Assembly (NCBI RefSeq): GCF_023744375.2
Contig: NZ_CP146284.1
Location: 1,054,001-1,118,000 of the forward strand
Length of the DNA stretch: 64,000 nt
Source of the DNA: Parabacteroides sp. AD58
GTDB lineage: Bacteria > Bacteroidota > Bacteroidia > Bacteroidales > Tannerellaceae
Direction of reading: 5' to 3'
Below are positions 8,991 through 18,101 of the stretch, one piece after another; positions within the stretch are counted from its first letter, which is position 1; each line of letters begins with the position of its first letter. The translations under genes and the position numbers were made by a program. The notes beneath the pieces are model-generated. The model was given only the letters and a program-made list of their open reading frames with translations, ran no database searches and had not been told where the DNA came from.

Positions 8991-9398
8991 ATGTCCTTAT
9001 TCGCGAACTTATATATTGGGGATAACGCCTCTGGTAATTATACGAAAATGTATCAAGTAGTCCGATGCCAGGTTAAGGTATCGAGAAAATATGAAGCCTA
9101 CATGCCCGATAGCGATCCGCGATGTGATCAAGTAATCCTATCTGTCATTGCCCCAAGTAAAAATGACCTGGAGCTATTTGAATGGTACATCGACCAAACC
9201 TCGCTCTCCGGGAAAATCATAATTGATCTGGCCAACCAATCGGCCAAATATGACATAACGGAGAGAACTTTCAAATTCGAGGATGCAAAATGCTTCTCGA
9301 TCGAAGAGTCGTATGATATCAACGATACCAATCGCCATCAGCTCAAACTGGGGATTATGATGGAAAAACTGGAGATCGACGAGAAAACATTCCAATAA
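8991..9398 (+). CDS. Divergent TssD/Hcp-like tube protein, paralogue 3
   Basis: A 135-residue protein (MSLFANLYIGDNASGNY) whose start and strand pattern recall canonical Bacteroidetes TssD: an N-terminal strand, YQVVRCQVKVSRKYEAYMPDSDPR, an ELFEWYIDQTSLSGKIIIDL segment where the first two paralogues have LLAWMV, and KCFSIEESYDINDTNRHQLKLGI at the end. It sits between the stem-loop and a fourth tube-like gene. It may be a tube variant, a tip adaptor or an effector-binding Hcp. Family confidence is moderate. Confidence 0.7.
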   Translation: MSLFANLYIGDNASGNYTKMYQVVRCQVKVSRKYEAYMPDSDPRCDQVILSVIAPSKNDLELFEWYIDQTSLSGKIIIDLANQSAKYDITERTFKFEDAKCFSIEESYDINDTNRHQLKLGIMMEKLEIDEKTFQ

Positions 9399-9425
9399 AA
9401 GCGAATCATCCAATTTAGGTCTTGT

Positions 9426-9914
9426 ATGCAAAATATCTCAAATTATATCAAAGCAACCCTCTTTTTCGACGACTTCAGTGAAATCAAAGTCAAAAAAGAA
9501 CAGGGATTCACGCTACAACAATTCAACTACGAATGTTCCCGGAAGAGAAACAACATGGGAATGCCCTATGGCCCGACACAAACAACCGTTTTAAAGTTCC
9601 TGATCAAATCATTACCGGACGGTTACCTGAAAGAGGTTTACAAACGGCTGGATGAGAATACCGACTCAAGCTTCTCGATCGTTTTTAACGCGACCTTTCG
9701 GATGGACGAGAATGGGGAAAACACGCTAAGCGATTACGATAGCGCCCTAATCATAACTGGGTTCGTGATTAGTGTTGACGAATCCTATGGCGAAGGTCCC
9801 CAAACCTCAAAAGCAACCGCTAATCTGATGATGACAGATGTCGAGTTTCTGACGAAATCAATCACTTATGTCGGAAGCGGCAATATGAAAACAACATTGA
9901 ACATCAACTTCTAA
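9426..9914 (+). CDS. Divergent TssD/Hcp-like protein, paralogue 4
   Basis: A 162-residue protein directly upstream of vgrG (17-bp gap). Strands such as YIKATLFFDDFSEIKVKKEQ and TLQQFNYECSRKRNNMGMPYG, then TTVLKFLIKSLPDGYLKEVYK, follow the tube-protein pattern but with a longer C-terminus. Its place next to vgrG suggests a tube-to-spike adaptor or a specialised Hcp. This is inference from fold pattern and position. Confidence 0.6.
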   Translation: MQNISNYIKATLFFDDFSEIKVKKEQGFTLQQFNYECSRKRNNMGMPYGPTQTTVLKFLIKSLPDGYLKEVYKRLDENTDSSFSIVFNATFRMDENGENTLSDYDSALIITGFVISVDESYGEGPQTSKATANLMMTDVEFLTKSITYVGSGNMKTTLNINF

Positions 9915-9931
9915 ACGACATAGAAAAGATT

Positions 9932-12900
9932 ATGGCAACTTACACATTAGATATATGTAAAAGCAGTGACAGCAATACTTTCTTGAGTCTGACTTACGAC
10001 AAAGTCGGAAACGCTTCCGCCCAAATCAATATTAGCGGTATATCTCTTACGTGCAAATTATTGGAGATTCATTTTGCCAAAGCAGTTTATCAGCCAGGAG
10101 TCGTCCGCTTCAAACTCCATCTGAGCGGTAAATCACGACCAAATATCACAGATATTTTTAAGCAATTCCAAAATACCTATATTAACTTGTTTGGTGGAGA
10201 GAAGAAATCACAAAACATTGCGATCAAATACCATTTGTTCGACATCCAACCGGAAATCAAGAGCGAGTCGACCAGCGCCATAGACTTGACTATAGTCGCT
10301 TATAGCCCTGATAAATATCTCGCTCTCGACAAGTATTGCAAGGCTTATACCGGTAAAAAACTCCTTCATGATATCGTAAGTGACAAGCAGAATTGGCCGA
10401 ACCAATTGCCGGATGAAATCACGAAAGATTATTCAAAAAAACAAGGAACGACAGAAACGACAGACAGCGAAACAGGCAAGAAAATAGATACCAGCCTGAT
10501 CATGTACGCTCCCCAACACCTTTCTTCCGATGAAACAACAAGCAAGGAATACATCCAACCCTATCTGGTGCAATACAACGAAAGTTTCCTCGATTTCCTC
10601 GTGAGGGTTATGAGCCGTTGCGGAGAATTCTTTTTCTATGAGAATGGTAAATTCCATTTCGGATGGAAACCAAGCGACAGTTTTTCAATTGACAAATATG
10701 CTGCAGCACGGTTCTCACAATCCATCTACTCCGCTTGGGAAAACAATAAGATCGGAGTCGTGCACGATAACTACAATTATCTGGATGTTAACTCGGAAAA
10801 GAACTATAAAAATCGTCCAAGAAACAACATCAGTTCCTCCCTCAACGTGAACTCAGAGATTGCGAGTGACGAGAATCTGACGCCCATTCCTCCCAAGAAC
10901 AAATATACAAGCATGGAGGAATTCGCCCTAATGCCCGGTGCTTTCGCGGTTTCAACGGTCTCAGAAATGCTGAATGAGAAAACGCTGCTGGATATGACCG
11001 AAACATTCATAACTACAAAAGCTGCGACAATTTCAAGTAGTTCATATGCCTCCACCGATGCCAACGACAAATATGAGGATGAATTTTTCCCAGAGAATAA
11101 GAAAGAAGGAGAGTCTCAAAGCGCAGAATACAAGGAACGGCTAGACGGCGATAATATCCATCTTTACAGCACGACCGTCTCATCGGAACAGGAGCCCTTC
11201 AGCCAGACTTTCTATACGGAGATTGAACAGAATATGAAGCAAGCAGAACAAGGGCGCGCCTTTATCGACCTGAGAGAGAATTTTTACGAAAAGCTCTCCT
11301 TGGGAGCGGAGGTCACGTTCGAAGGTACTTCGTATATCGTCGTCCGAATCAATGGCGAAATCACATCAGACACGGAATCCGTTCAAATCGAGATACTACC
11401 GAAAGTCTCTAAAAAATTTTATCCGCCTCTCGCCCCAGTAAGTCCAATCCGTACAGTCAGCGCACAACGGGCATTTGTCGCAGCCAACAACGACCCGATG
11501 CGGATGAACCGGGTTCGTGTTCGCTTCCCTTGGCAAAAAGATGAAGATGACCCTTCTCCTTGGATACGCATAGCCCTTCCTATGGCATCGGAAGACAGCG
11601 GCTTCAATTTCATCCCTGAGAATGGAGACGAGGCGATCGTCAACTTCGAGAACGGAAACATCGAGAAGCCCTATGTTGAAGGGCTCCTCTATTCGGCAGA
11701 CCGGAAACCATCGTACACTTATAAGAAAAACAACATGCGTTCCATATCTTCCCGCAACGGCCACTCGATCATTTTCACAGACAACAAAAAAGGGTACGAC
11801 GCATTAAGCCTCTCCCCGTTGTGGAGTACGATCAACAGTTTTGTACCCGTATTGAAATTCGATGGTTCGAAAAGTATGCAAAAAGCAACCGGAGGCATCG
11901 AGCTTACGGATGAATATGGCCTCTACTCCATTTCCATGTCGTCCAACAAGCGAGCTATTTCTATCGACTCCCCTTTGGGAAGCGTAAGCATCAACGCCTT
12001 TACCGGCATCAAGATTAGCGCGCCAAATGGGAATATCCGGATTGAGGGAAAAAACATTACGCTTGCCGCAGGTAATAATGTAACAATCGAGTCGGGAATC
12101 AACAAGGGAACATACTTTTGGCCCTTTACAGGGCATTCGTTTTTCAGCCAACTTAAAGACACAGGAAATACATTACTCGGCAAATTTCAAATTATTGACA
12201 TGGAGCTCGTCCGTTGCGTAATGGAAACGTTTCTGCGACCTGTGGGCGGCACCTTACTCATAAAATCCAACCGCTACCTGCGGCTGGAAGCAGGCAAAGG
12301 TGAAACTAACGTCTTGAACCGGGATTTAATAAGCAAATTCTCCAACTATAAATCCATAGGTTTAACACTTAGAGAAGAATTTTCCAGAGCGACAACCATT
12401 TATAGTCCACATATTTATAACTTGTTGAACGAGGCTGTCAATTTCATCCAAGCTATATTTGAAGCGCACAAAAAAGTATATCTCGACCTAATAGATAAGG
12501 AAAATACCTATGGTATAGTGTTCGATGATTTGCCTAGGGAAATACGACCTAAAGCAGAACCAAATTGGGATACTTTATATACGAAAGTGAAAAACAAAAA
12601 CAAGATCGAATCTATAAAACATAATATTATAAACCCAAACCAAGATCCAATTCGGGTTTATAACATATTTGTAAAAGTGGCAGAAAAATACATACCTAAC
12701 ACATTGGAAGATACTGTTTGGAAAAATAAGACCAAAAATCTTTCTCCTGCGATAAAAAAGGTGGTCAATGATGATAATATAAAAATTCTTATAAAAGATT
12801 GCTACAATCCAGTATGTTATGAAAAGCGAGGGAACCAACAACAAGTAGTGGATAACAATAGTACCATCGACACAGAAAATAAAAGGAAAGCTGTATTCGC

Positions 12901-13279
12901 TATTTTAAGGAGGCTTATTGATGACCAAAGAAGTAATCTTTATCGGAAAATCACATTAACTGGTTCTCCCAATTCTTACTCGGATAATGATTGGAGAAGT
13001 TTTTCCAATAGCAATTTGCTTCAAATCGAAGTCGAAGAAGCAGAACAGCTCAATAGGAAATTAAACAGCGAGCGAATGAAATTTTTCAATAAGGCGGCCG
13101 GTACTGAAGGTATGTTCGATCAATATGTCTGGGACAAATCTGAAGACGGAAAAATCCTTTTTTCAGATGACGCAGGGACAACATTGCAGTTCTTAAACAA
13201 CACGGTTCACCCCTATGATGCCTCTCGAGATTTAAGTCAAATAATAACTGATTTAAAGAGATTACTCAGTAGTATTTAA
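9932..13279 (+). CDS. tssI: T6SS spike protein VgrG/TssI with long C-terminal extension
   Basis: An 1115-residue protein. The N-terminal 500 or so residues match the gp27-like part of VgrG, including YIQPYLVQYNESFLDFLVRV and the CGEFFFYENGKFHF segment. Next comes an OB-fold/gp5-like part with VRVRFPWQKDEDDPSPWIRI, FIPENGDEAIVNFENGNIEK and a beta-prism stretch (GNIRIEGKNITLAAGNNVTIES, about 700-725). Residues from about 770 to 1115 form a mostly helical extension with no domain I recognise. Its DNA is visibly more AT-rich than the core. The extension could be an effector, an adaptor-binding region or a structural part. VgrG trimers tip the Hcp tube. Confidence 0.9.
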   Translation: MATYTLDICKSSDSNTFLSLTYDKVGNASAQINISGISLTCKLLEIHFAKAVYQPGVVRFKLHLSGKSRPNITDIFKQFQNTYINLFGGEKKSQNIAIKYHLFDIQPEIKSESTSAIDLTIVAYSPDKYLALDKYCKAYTGKKLLHDIVSDKQNWPNQLPDEITKDYSKKQGTTETTDSETGKKIDTSLIMYAPQHLSSDETTSKEYIQPYLVQYNESFLDFLVRVMSRCGEFFFYENGKFHFGWKPSDSFSIDKYAAARFSQSIYSAWENNKIGVVHDNYNYLDVNSEKNYKNRPRNNISSSLNVNSEIASDENLTPIPPKNKYTSMEEFALMPGAFAVSTVSEMLNEKTLLDMTETFITTKAATISSSSYASTDANDKYEDEFFPENKKEGESQSAEYKERLDGDNIHLYSTTVSSEQEPFSQTFYTEIEQNMKQAEQGRAFIDLRENFYEKLSLGAEVTFEGTSYIVVRINGEITSDTESVQIEILPKVSKKFYPPLAPVSPIRTVSAQRAFVAANNDPMRMNRVRVRFPWQKDEDDPSPWIRIALPMASEDSGFNFIPENGDEAIVNFENGNIEKPYVEGLLYSADRKPSYTYKKNNMRSISSRNGHSIIFTDNKKGYDALSLSPLWSTINSFVPVLKFDGSKSMQKATGGIELTDEYGLYSISMSSNKRAISIDSPLGSVSINAFTGIKISAPNGNIRIEGKNITLAAGNNVTIESGINKGTYFWPFTGHSFFSQLKDTGNTLLGKFQIIDMELVRCVMETFLRPVGGTLLIKSNRYLRLEAGKGETNVLNRDLISKFSNYKSIGLTLREEFSRATTIYSPHIYNLLNEAVNFIQAIFEAHKKVYLDLIDKENTYGIVFDDLPREIRPKAEPNWDTLYTKVKNKNKIESIKHNIINPNQDPIRVYNIFVKVAEKYIPNTLEDTVWKNKTKNLSPAIKKVVNDDNIKILIKDCYNPVCYEKRGNQQQVVDNNSTIDTENKRKAVFAILRRLIDDQRSNLYRKITLTGSPNSYSDNDWRSFSNSNLLQIEVEEAEQLNRKLNSERMKFFNKAAGTEGMFDQYVWDKSEDGKILFSDDAGTTLQFLNNTVHPYDASRDLSQIITDLKRLLSSI

Positions 13280-13297
13280 TCCAAAAAGGTTAAACAT

Positions 13298-15082
13298 ATG
13301 AATATATTATTGGCACAATTCGAAAATTGGCAAACCGCCCTGGAAGATTTCCAAAAAAACATCGAGAAGGAACTGGAAGAAATCCGGCAACATAAGGCTG
13401 AGGTCCGGCAAATGAAAATCGACCTGATCGACCATCTTGGCCAGGGACGTTATGTCCGCGACGAAAACAGGATTATCATTTCCGCTCCGGAGATAATCAT
13501 AGGCGACACCGACAAAAGCGGAATGCTTCTGAACGGCAGCTCGCGTGTCATCATCCGAGCCAACAACATCAACCTAGAAGGCGTCGGGAGTGGGGCAACA
13601 GATACCGGGAGCATCATCAGCCGGGCAGCGAGTATACGGCAAATCGCGGTTGATCCGGGCATAGACGGCACGGAAAGCGTCGTCAAGCCAACCTCCGAGA
13701 TTGTCTCCCAGGCCCGGAACCTCACGCTAAGAAGCGATGACGCCGAAGGCTTTTTTTCCTCCAGCGCCCCGTCTGCTGGTACTGGAATTCACCTTTCATC
13801 AAACAGCATGGTCAGCATCGACGCCACCAAATCCAGTGAGACGCAAAGTGAGCAGCTGGAAAATCTGGAGAAAGGACTAAAGACAATCGTCAGCGACCTT
13901 AAGGAAGATATGAAAAATGTAAAATCGGCAACCGCATCCCTCATGTCGAAGATGAAAATGTTAGTCAACAAGGACATCATGAACCTGGACGCAATAACCA
14001 CCCGTACCAACTATCTCGACATCGAGGAGTTACATACAGAGTTCAGCCAGCTCTCGAGCAGCCTCTACAGCACGATGACCGACTATTTCAACATCCTTTC
14101 GCGTCTAGCCGAGGCGAACCGGCAGCTGGATTGCATCAAGGAACAGAAGGAGGAGGTAAACAAAATGAAGTCGTCCTTCAAGGAGAAGACGACGGACACC
14201 TTCATCTCTCTTCGCTCCGAGAACATCAGCCTGACCTCGACCGACGGCGAAGGCAACCTGCGAACCAACGACGGTGCGGGCATCGGACTGGCGGGTAAGC
14301 AAATCTGCCTGACATCCTACGGCAACGACGGCGCCCTGATCAAGGAAGGCGGCATCTTCATGGGGTCTCAAGAGGTAGAGATTAATACCGCCAATCCCAA
14401 AATATCTGACAAGAACGTCGATCTGCCGGCTGAAGGCAACGTGCGCGTCGTCTCGAAAGCGATTGAGGTCGAAGCGGTGGACTACGAGACGAAAGACGGC
14501 AAGACCGAGGAAAAGAGCCTGACCAAAGAGGGCTCGTTCACCGTGCGGGCAGAGAAGATCAACCTCAACGCTACCGACACGGATGGCAAGGCAACCGGAT
14601 CGATCGCCGCCAACGCCAAGGCGGTTGAGGTCAAGGCAATGGACGTGGACAAAGAGAAACGGACTGACAAGAGCCTGGCCGCGGGCAGCACCCTGCTCCT
14701 ATTGGCAGAAAAGGTTTATGCCGGGTCAAAAGACAAGAAGACCAAGAGCAAAAGCGTGCAGGTGGCTTCCGACAAGGTGGGTCTCTTTGGCGATACGACT
14801 GTCGAGCTCCAGCAAGATGGCAAGGCGATCCTTCAGCTGAGCGGTGGCGACGCTTCTCTGTCCGGCAGTAAGACCACTTTCTATGGCGAAACCACCCTGC
14901 AAGGAAAGGTTACCTTCAAGTCTAATGTCACTGCGGAGACAGTCGATATGAAGAACCTCAAGGTACAGACATCATTCAAAACGCCTTACACAACCGAAGG
15001 CATATCCGTTCCGGGAGCACCTTCTACCGCAAAACTAAGCGTTAAATTGAATGAGGAGGAATTGAAGTCGAACAATAAATAA
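13298..15082 (+). CDS. Spike-associated protein with coiled coil and VgrG-like beta-repeat stretches (function unknown)
   Basis: A 594-residue protein placed between vgrG and the PAAR-like gene. It begins with a charged coiled coil (residues about 10-50). A beta-rich segment follows with motifs like those of the VgrG prism (NRIIISAPEIIIGDTDKSG, SSRVIIRANNINLEG), then a second helical block (about 180-300). The rest is a long array of short beta repeats (SLRSENISLTSTDGEG, FTVRAEKINLNATD, DKVGLFGDTTVELQQDG). I infer an extended spike or shaft subunit bridging VgrG and PAAR. No toxin motif is visible. The DNA is clearly more GC-rich than the vgrG extension before it. Confidence 0.6.
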   Translation: MNILLAQFENWQTALEDFQKNIEKELEEIRQHKAEVRQMKIDLIDHLGQGRYVRDENRIIISAPEIIIGDTDKSGMLLNGSSRVIIRANNINLEGVGSGATDTGSIISRAASIRQIAVDPGIDGTESVVKPTSEIVSQARNLTLRSDDAEGFFSSSAPSAGTGIHLSSNSMVSIDATKSSETQSEQLENLEKGLKTIVSDLKEDMKNVKSATASLMSKMKMLVNKDIMNLDAITTRTNYLDIEELHTEFSQLSSSLYSTMTDYFNILSRLAEANRQLDCIKEQKEEVNKMKSSFKEKTTDTFISLRSENISLTSTDGEGNLRTNDGAGIGLAGKQICLTSYGNDGALIKEGGIFMGSQEVEINTANPKISDKNVDLPAEGNVRVVSKAIEVEAVDYETKDGKTEEKSLTKEGSFTVRAEKINLNATDTDGKATGSIAANAKAVEVKAMDVDKEKRTDKSLAAGSTLLLLAEKVYAGSKDKKTKSKSVQVASDKVGLFGDTTVELQQDGKAILQLSGGDASLSGSKTTFYGETTLQGKVTFKSNVTAETVDMKNLKVQTSFKTPYTTEGISVPGAPSTAKLSVKLNEEELKSNNK

Positions 15083-15097
15083 TAAAAGAGAAAGAAT

Positions 15098-15487
15098 ATG
15101 GCAAAGTATGTTTGTATGGGCGCGACCCTGAAATGTACCTTCGGAATGACGCCCTCCACATTGATGGTCACGGTTCCATTGCGACCGATGATCCAAAACA
15201 AGCCGAAAGCCACCATCATGGATTTCGCCCCATTGGTAAACATCCTACCTTTCGGTATGTGCCAGTCGCCAAGTAATCCTACGGTAGCCTCAGCGACTGC
15301 TGCCGCAATGGGCGTATTGACACCTATGCCCTGTATTCCAGCTATTGTAGCTCCTTGGGCTCCGGGTGGCAAAGAGTTGATCACCAATATGCCAGCCCTA
15401 CTCGACAACTGTAAGCTGATGTGCGCTTATGGCGGTAGTATTTCTATCACAATGCCCGGTCATACCTGCGATTCGCAAGGGAAATAA
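15098..15487 (+). CDS. PAAR-like spike-tip protein (DUF4280 type)
   Basis: A 129-residue protein resembling the DUF4280/PAAR-like family: MAKYVCMGATLKCTFG at the start, a PLRPMIQNKPKATIMDFAP strand pair, the LPFGMCQSPSNP motif, the PMPCIPAIVAPWAPG motif and a C-terminal ITMPGHTC. Conserved cysteines (6, 13 and those in FGMCQSP and PMPCIP) may support the cone. These proteins sharpen the VgrG tip and often recruit effectors. It closes the spike-gene run; the next 13 bp lead into an IS element. Confidence 0.82.
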   Translation: MAKYVCMGATLKCTFGMTPSTLMVTVPLRPMIQNKPKATIMDFAPLVNILPFGMCQSPSNPTVASATAAAMGVLTPMPCIPAIVAPWAPGGKELITNMPALLDNCKLMCAYGGSISITMPGHTCDSQGK

Positions 15488-15500
15488 AATCTCATCATAG

Positions 15501-15569
15501 GAAGGTGTGTCAAAAAGCACACCTTCTTTTTTTAGCACAAAGCCCCGACTTTCACAAGCTGGGGCTTTG
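15501..15569 (+). terminator. Two terminator-like hairpins in the IS1182 left end
   Basis: The first is GAAGGTGTG...CACACCTTC followed by seven T (15501-15532). The second is CAAAGCCCC (15538-15546) pairing with GGGGCTTTG (15561-15569). They should stop transcription coming from the tss arm before it reaches the transposase. Confidence 0.65.
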
Positions 15570-15615
15570 TTATTACCTAAAGATTTTGTATCTTTAAGCA
15601 TAAAGATTTATACAT

Positions 15616-17271
15616 ATGGCAAAGATACATTTTCGTCCATACACTCCCAACCAAACGGTACTTTTTCCGCAAAGAATCGATGAAGATATTGCAGAAAACG
15701 ATCCTGTGCGCATGGTTGACGCTTTGGTTGAAAGCCTGAATCTTGAAGGTTTCAGGAAGTTATACAAAGAATGCGGCCGCAGTCCTTACCATCCCAAGAT
15801 GATGCTAAAGGTTATCTTGTATGCCTATATGAACAATATATACTCCTGCCGGAAAATAGAAAAGCTTCTTCATCGTGATATCCATTACATTTGGTTAGCC
15901 GGTTATGAGAAACCGGACTTCATTACTATCAATCGTTTCCGTAACCGGGTGAAGAATGAGATTAACGAAGTGTTTACCCAAACCGTACTTCTGCTTTCAT
16001 CCAAAGGTTTCATCAGTCTGAATGTGGAATATATTGACGGAACAAAGATTGAGTCCAAGGCCAACAAATATACTTTTGTATGGCGGAAGAGCGTTGAGCG
16101 AAACCGTGAACGACTGATGAAGAAAATCAGTGTTCTGTTAAGCCAAATAGATGACGTCATCGTTCAGGAAAAAGCTTCGGAAAACAACGAGGAAATTGAG
16201 TTTACACCTTCCATGCTGACAGAAATGGCGGGAGAATTACGCAATGCCCTTGAACAGACTTCAGAACCATCCACGAAAGAGCAGAAATCTGCACTGAGAA
16301 AGAAACGCAGGCAACTGAAAGAACTGGAAGCACATAGAGATAAGCTTCAGGAATACAATAACCATCTGGACAATCTTCAGGACCGCAACTCTTATTCCAA
16401 GACAGACAAAGAGGCCACCTTTATGAAAATGAAGGAGGATGCCATGCGCAACGGTCAGACAAAGCCCGGATATAATCTTCAGATTGCTACGGAAAATCAA
16501 TTCATTATCGATTATTCTCTTTTCCCGAATCCGACTGACACCTTGACGATGATCCCCTTCCTGAAGTCCTTTGCCGACAGATACGGCCAGTTGGCTCATA
16601 CGGTGGTTGCTGATTCCGGTTACGGATCAGAAGAGAATTACCACTTTATGTCGGAAAACGGGATGGAAGCATACGTCAAATACAATTATTTCCATATGGA
16701 GCAGCGGCCAAGATTTAAACCGAATCCTTTTAAAGCCGAAAACTTTTTCTACAATGAAAAACAGGATTACTGTGTCTGTCCAATGGGACAAAAGATGCAG
16801 AGGGTAGGTACCAGGCATACGAAAACCGAATCCGGATATGTAGTCGAATATGCCAGGTATAGGGCTGTCAGATGCGAAGGATGTCCGTTAAGATGTCTGT
16901 GTTTTAAAGCTAAAGGAAACAGGACGATAGAACTGAATCACCGACTCAGGATATACAAACAGAAAGCCCGGGAACTTCTTTGTTCCGAAGAAGGGCTGAA
17001 ACACAGAGGGCAAAGGTGTATAGAACCGGAAGCTGTATTTGGACAGATAAAATACAACATGAACTACAAGCGCTTCCGTCATTTTGGAAAGGACAAGGTT
17101 CTCATGGACTTTTGCTTCCTGGCCATCGCCTTCAATATAAAAAAGATGTGTACCAAGATGAATAAAGAGGGTATAAATTGGCCAATTAAACACCTTTACG
17201 GCCTTATTACCGCTCATTTAAGCTATTGGGAACAAAATAATCGAGATTATCTTCAGAATATCGCTGCCTGA
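15616..17271 (+). CDS. IS1182-family transposase
   Basis: A 551-residue DDE transposase. The N-terminal part (FRPYTPNQTVLFPQRIDEDI, HPKMMLKVILYAYMNNIYS, KPDFITINRFR) is typical of IS1182-like elements. The DDE core includes VEYIDGTKIESKANKYTFVW (first Asp), HTVVADSGYGSEENY (second Asp) and the C-terminal QRCIEPEAVFGQIKYNMNYKRF (Glu). A cysteine cluster CEGCPLRCLCF (about residues 420-430) is also family-typical. The frame is intact, so the element could be active. Confidence 0.92.
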   Translation: MAKIHFRPYTPNQTVLFPQRIDEDIAENDPVRMVDALVESLNLEGFRKLYKECGRSPYHPKMMLKVILYAYMNNIYSCRKIEKLLHRDIHYIWLAGYEKPDFITINRFRNRVKNEINEVFTQTVLLLSSKGFISLNVEYIDGTKIESKANKYTFVWRKSVERNRERLMKKISVLLSQIDDVIVQEKASENNEEIEFTPSMLTEMAGELRNALEQTSEPSTKEQKSALRKKRRQLKELEAHRDKLQEYNNHLDNLQDRNSYSKTDKEATFMKMKEDAMRNGQTKPGYNLQIATENQFIIDYSLFPNPTDTLTMIPFLKSFADRYGQLAHTVVADSGYGSEENYHFMSENGMEAYVKYNYFHMEQRPRFKPNPFKAENFFYNEKQDYCVCPMGQKMQRVGTRHTKTESGYVVEYARYRAVRCEGCPLRCLCFKAKGNRTIELNHRLRIYKQKARELLCSEEGLKHRGQRCIEPEAVFGQIKYNMNYKRFRHFGKDKVLMDFCFLAIAFNIKKMCTKMNKEGINWPIKHLYGLITAHLSYWEQNNRDYLQNIAA

Positions 17272-17349
17272 AAAAGTTAACTACGCTCTTATCGTTGATA
17301 AAGAAAAGAGGGTGAATCGCGTATTACGACACACCCTCATTCATTATAT

Positions 17350-18078
17350 CTATTCCCCACCAACGAGCTGGCTCAAATCCAGCTTAGAGCCCTTGTCCTC
17401 ACCACGGGCGGCTTGTCGTTCACTCTCCGCTTTTTCAGATTCCGCCTTTTTCGTCAGGTATTCCTGATAAGCTGTCTCAATCTGTTTCTCCTTTTCCTCC
17501 CGATAAGACTTACAGATCTCCATAATCTGGTCGTACAACTTCTTGAGCTCTTCTTTCGCCTCATCGATCTCCTCGGGCTTGGCGCCTACCAATTGCTTAG
17601 CGATCTTTACATCATAGGCTGCGTTGGCCGCCTCGATCTTCGCTGTCATCTCCTCGTAAACGGCTTTCACGTAGTCCATACCCGCATCGTGGCGATCGTC
17701 GTTCACCTCGGGCATCGTACACAAGACATACTTATCGTCTTCCTCTTCCGATTCGGCCTCTTCTAAGCCCTCTTCCTCCTCGTTCATCGACTTCTGCTCT
17801 ATCTTATAGTCCGGATGAGCCTGAGAGACCGCTTTACAAATAGCGAACAGGCTGTCTTGCTCTTTAGGGATCAAGGCAAACTGATCGTCCTGAGGTATCG
17901 CCACATCAGCCACATCCTCAAGGTTCATCGACTCATCGCCCAACTCAACCTCGACCGACAAGAGCGCGGCCGGCTCGGCCTTTACACCGAAGTGCATAAA
18001 CTGGTAATTCATAAACACTGCGTAACCGCTCATCTTCTGTTGAACCTCACGCAACAGATTATAAACCGATCTTCTCAT
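17350..18078 (-). CDS. Acidic coiled-coil protein of unknown function in the T6SS locus
   Basis: A 242-residue protein I do not recognise. The first 100 or so residues look folded (SVYNLLREVQQKMSGYAVFMNYQFM). A very acidic linker follows (MNEEEEGLEEAESEEEDD, about 98-115). The rest is a long charged helix, probably a coiled coil, ending in a Gly/Asp-rich tail. There is no signal peptide. It runs opposite to the spike genes and was probably cotranscribed with the PEGA gene at 19722-21077 before the IS4 element split them; without it the gap is only about 60 bp. It could be a spike chaperone, an adaptor or a cytoplasmic partner of the secretion machine. Confidence 0.5.
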   Translation of the reverse strand: MRRSVYNLLREVQQKMSGYAVFMNYQFMHFGVKAEPAALLSVEVELGDESMNLEDVADVAIPQDDQFALIPKEQDSLFAICKAVSQAHPDYKIEQKSMNEEEEGLEEAESEEEDDKYVLCTMPEVNDDRHDAGMDYVKAVYEEMTAKIEAANAAYDVKIAKQLVGAKPEEIDEAKEELKKLYDQIMEICKSYREEKEKQIETAYQEYLTKKAESEKAESERQAARGEDKGSKLDLSQLVGGE

Positions 18079-18101
18079 ATCCTTTCCTTATATATTATTA
18101 C

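Larger units (their letters stand above)
15501..17338 (+). mobile_element. IS1182-like insertion sequence
   Basis: Ends carry an imperfect terminal inverted repeat, GARGGTGTGTC, at 15501-15511 and in reverse at 17328-17338. The element is about 1.84 kb with a single intact transposase. I see no convincing target duplication. The left end carries two hairpins that should insulate transposase from outside transcription. A decayed, deleted relative lies at 52669-53331 with nearly the same left end. The insertion lies directly after the PAAR-like gene, where T6SS effector genes are often found. Confidence 0.85.

Noticed and set aside
13298-15082. Toxin or effector
   Set aside because: No catalytic motif or Rhs/polymorphic-toxin feature is visible; the beta repeats fit a structural part better.
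17350-18078. Ribosome-recycling-factor-like or immunity protein
   Set aside because: Only a general charged coiled-coil likeness; no specific motif supports either call.
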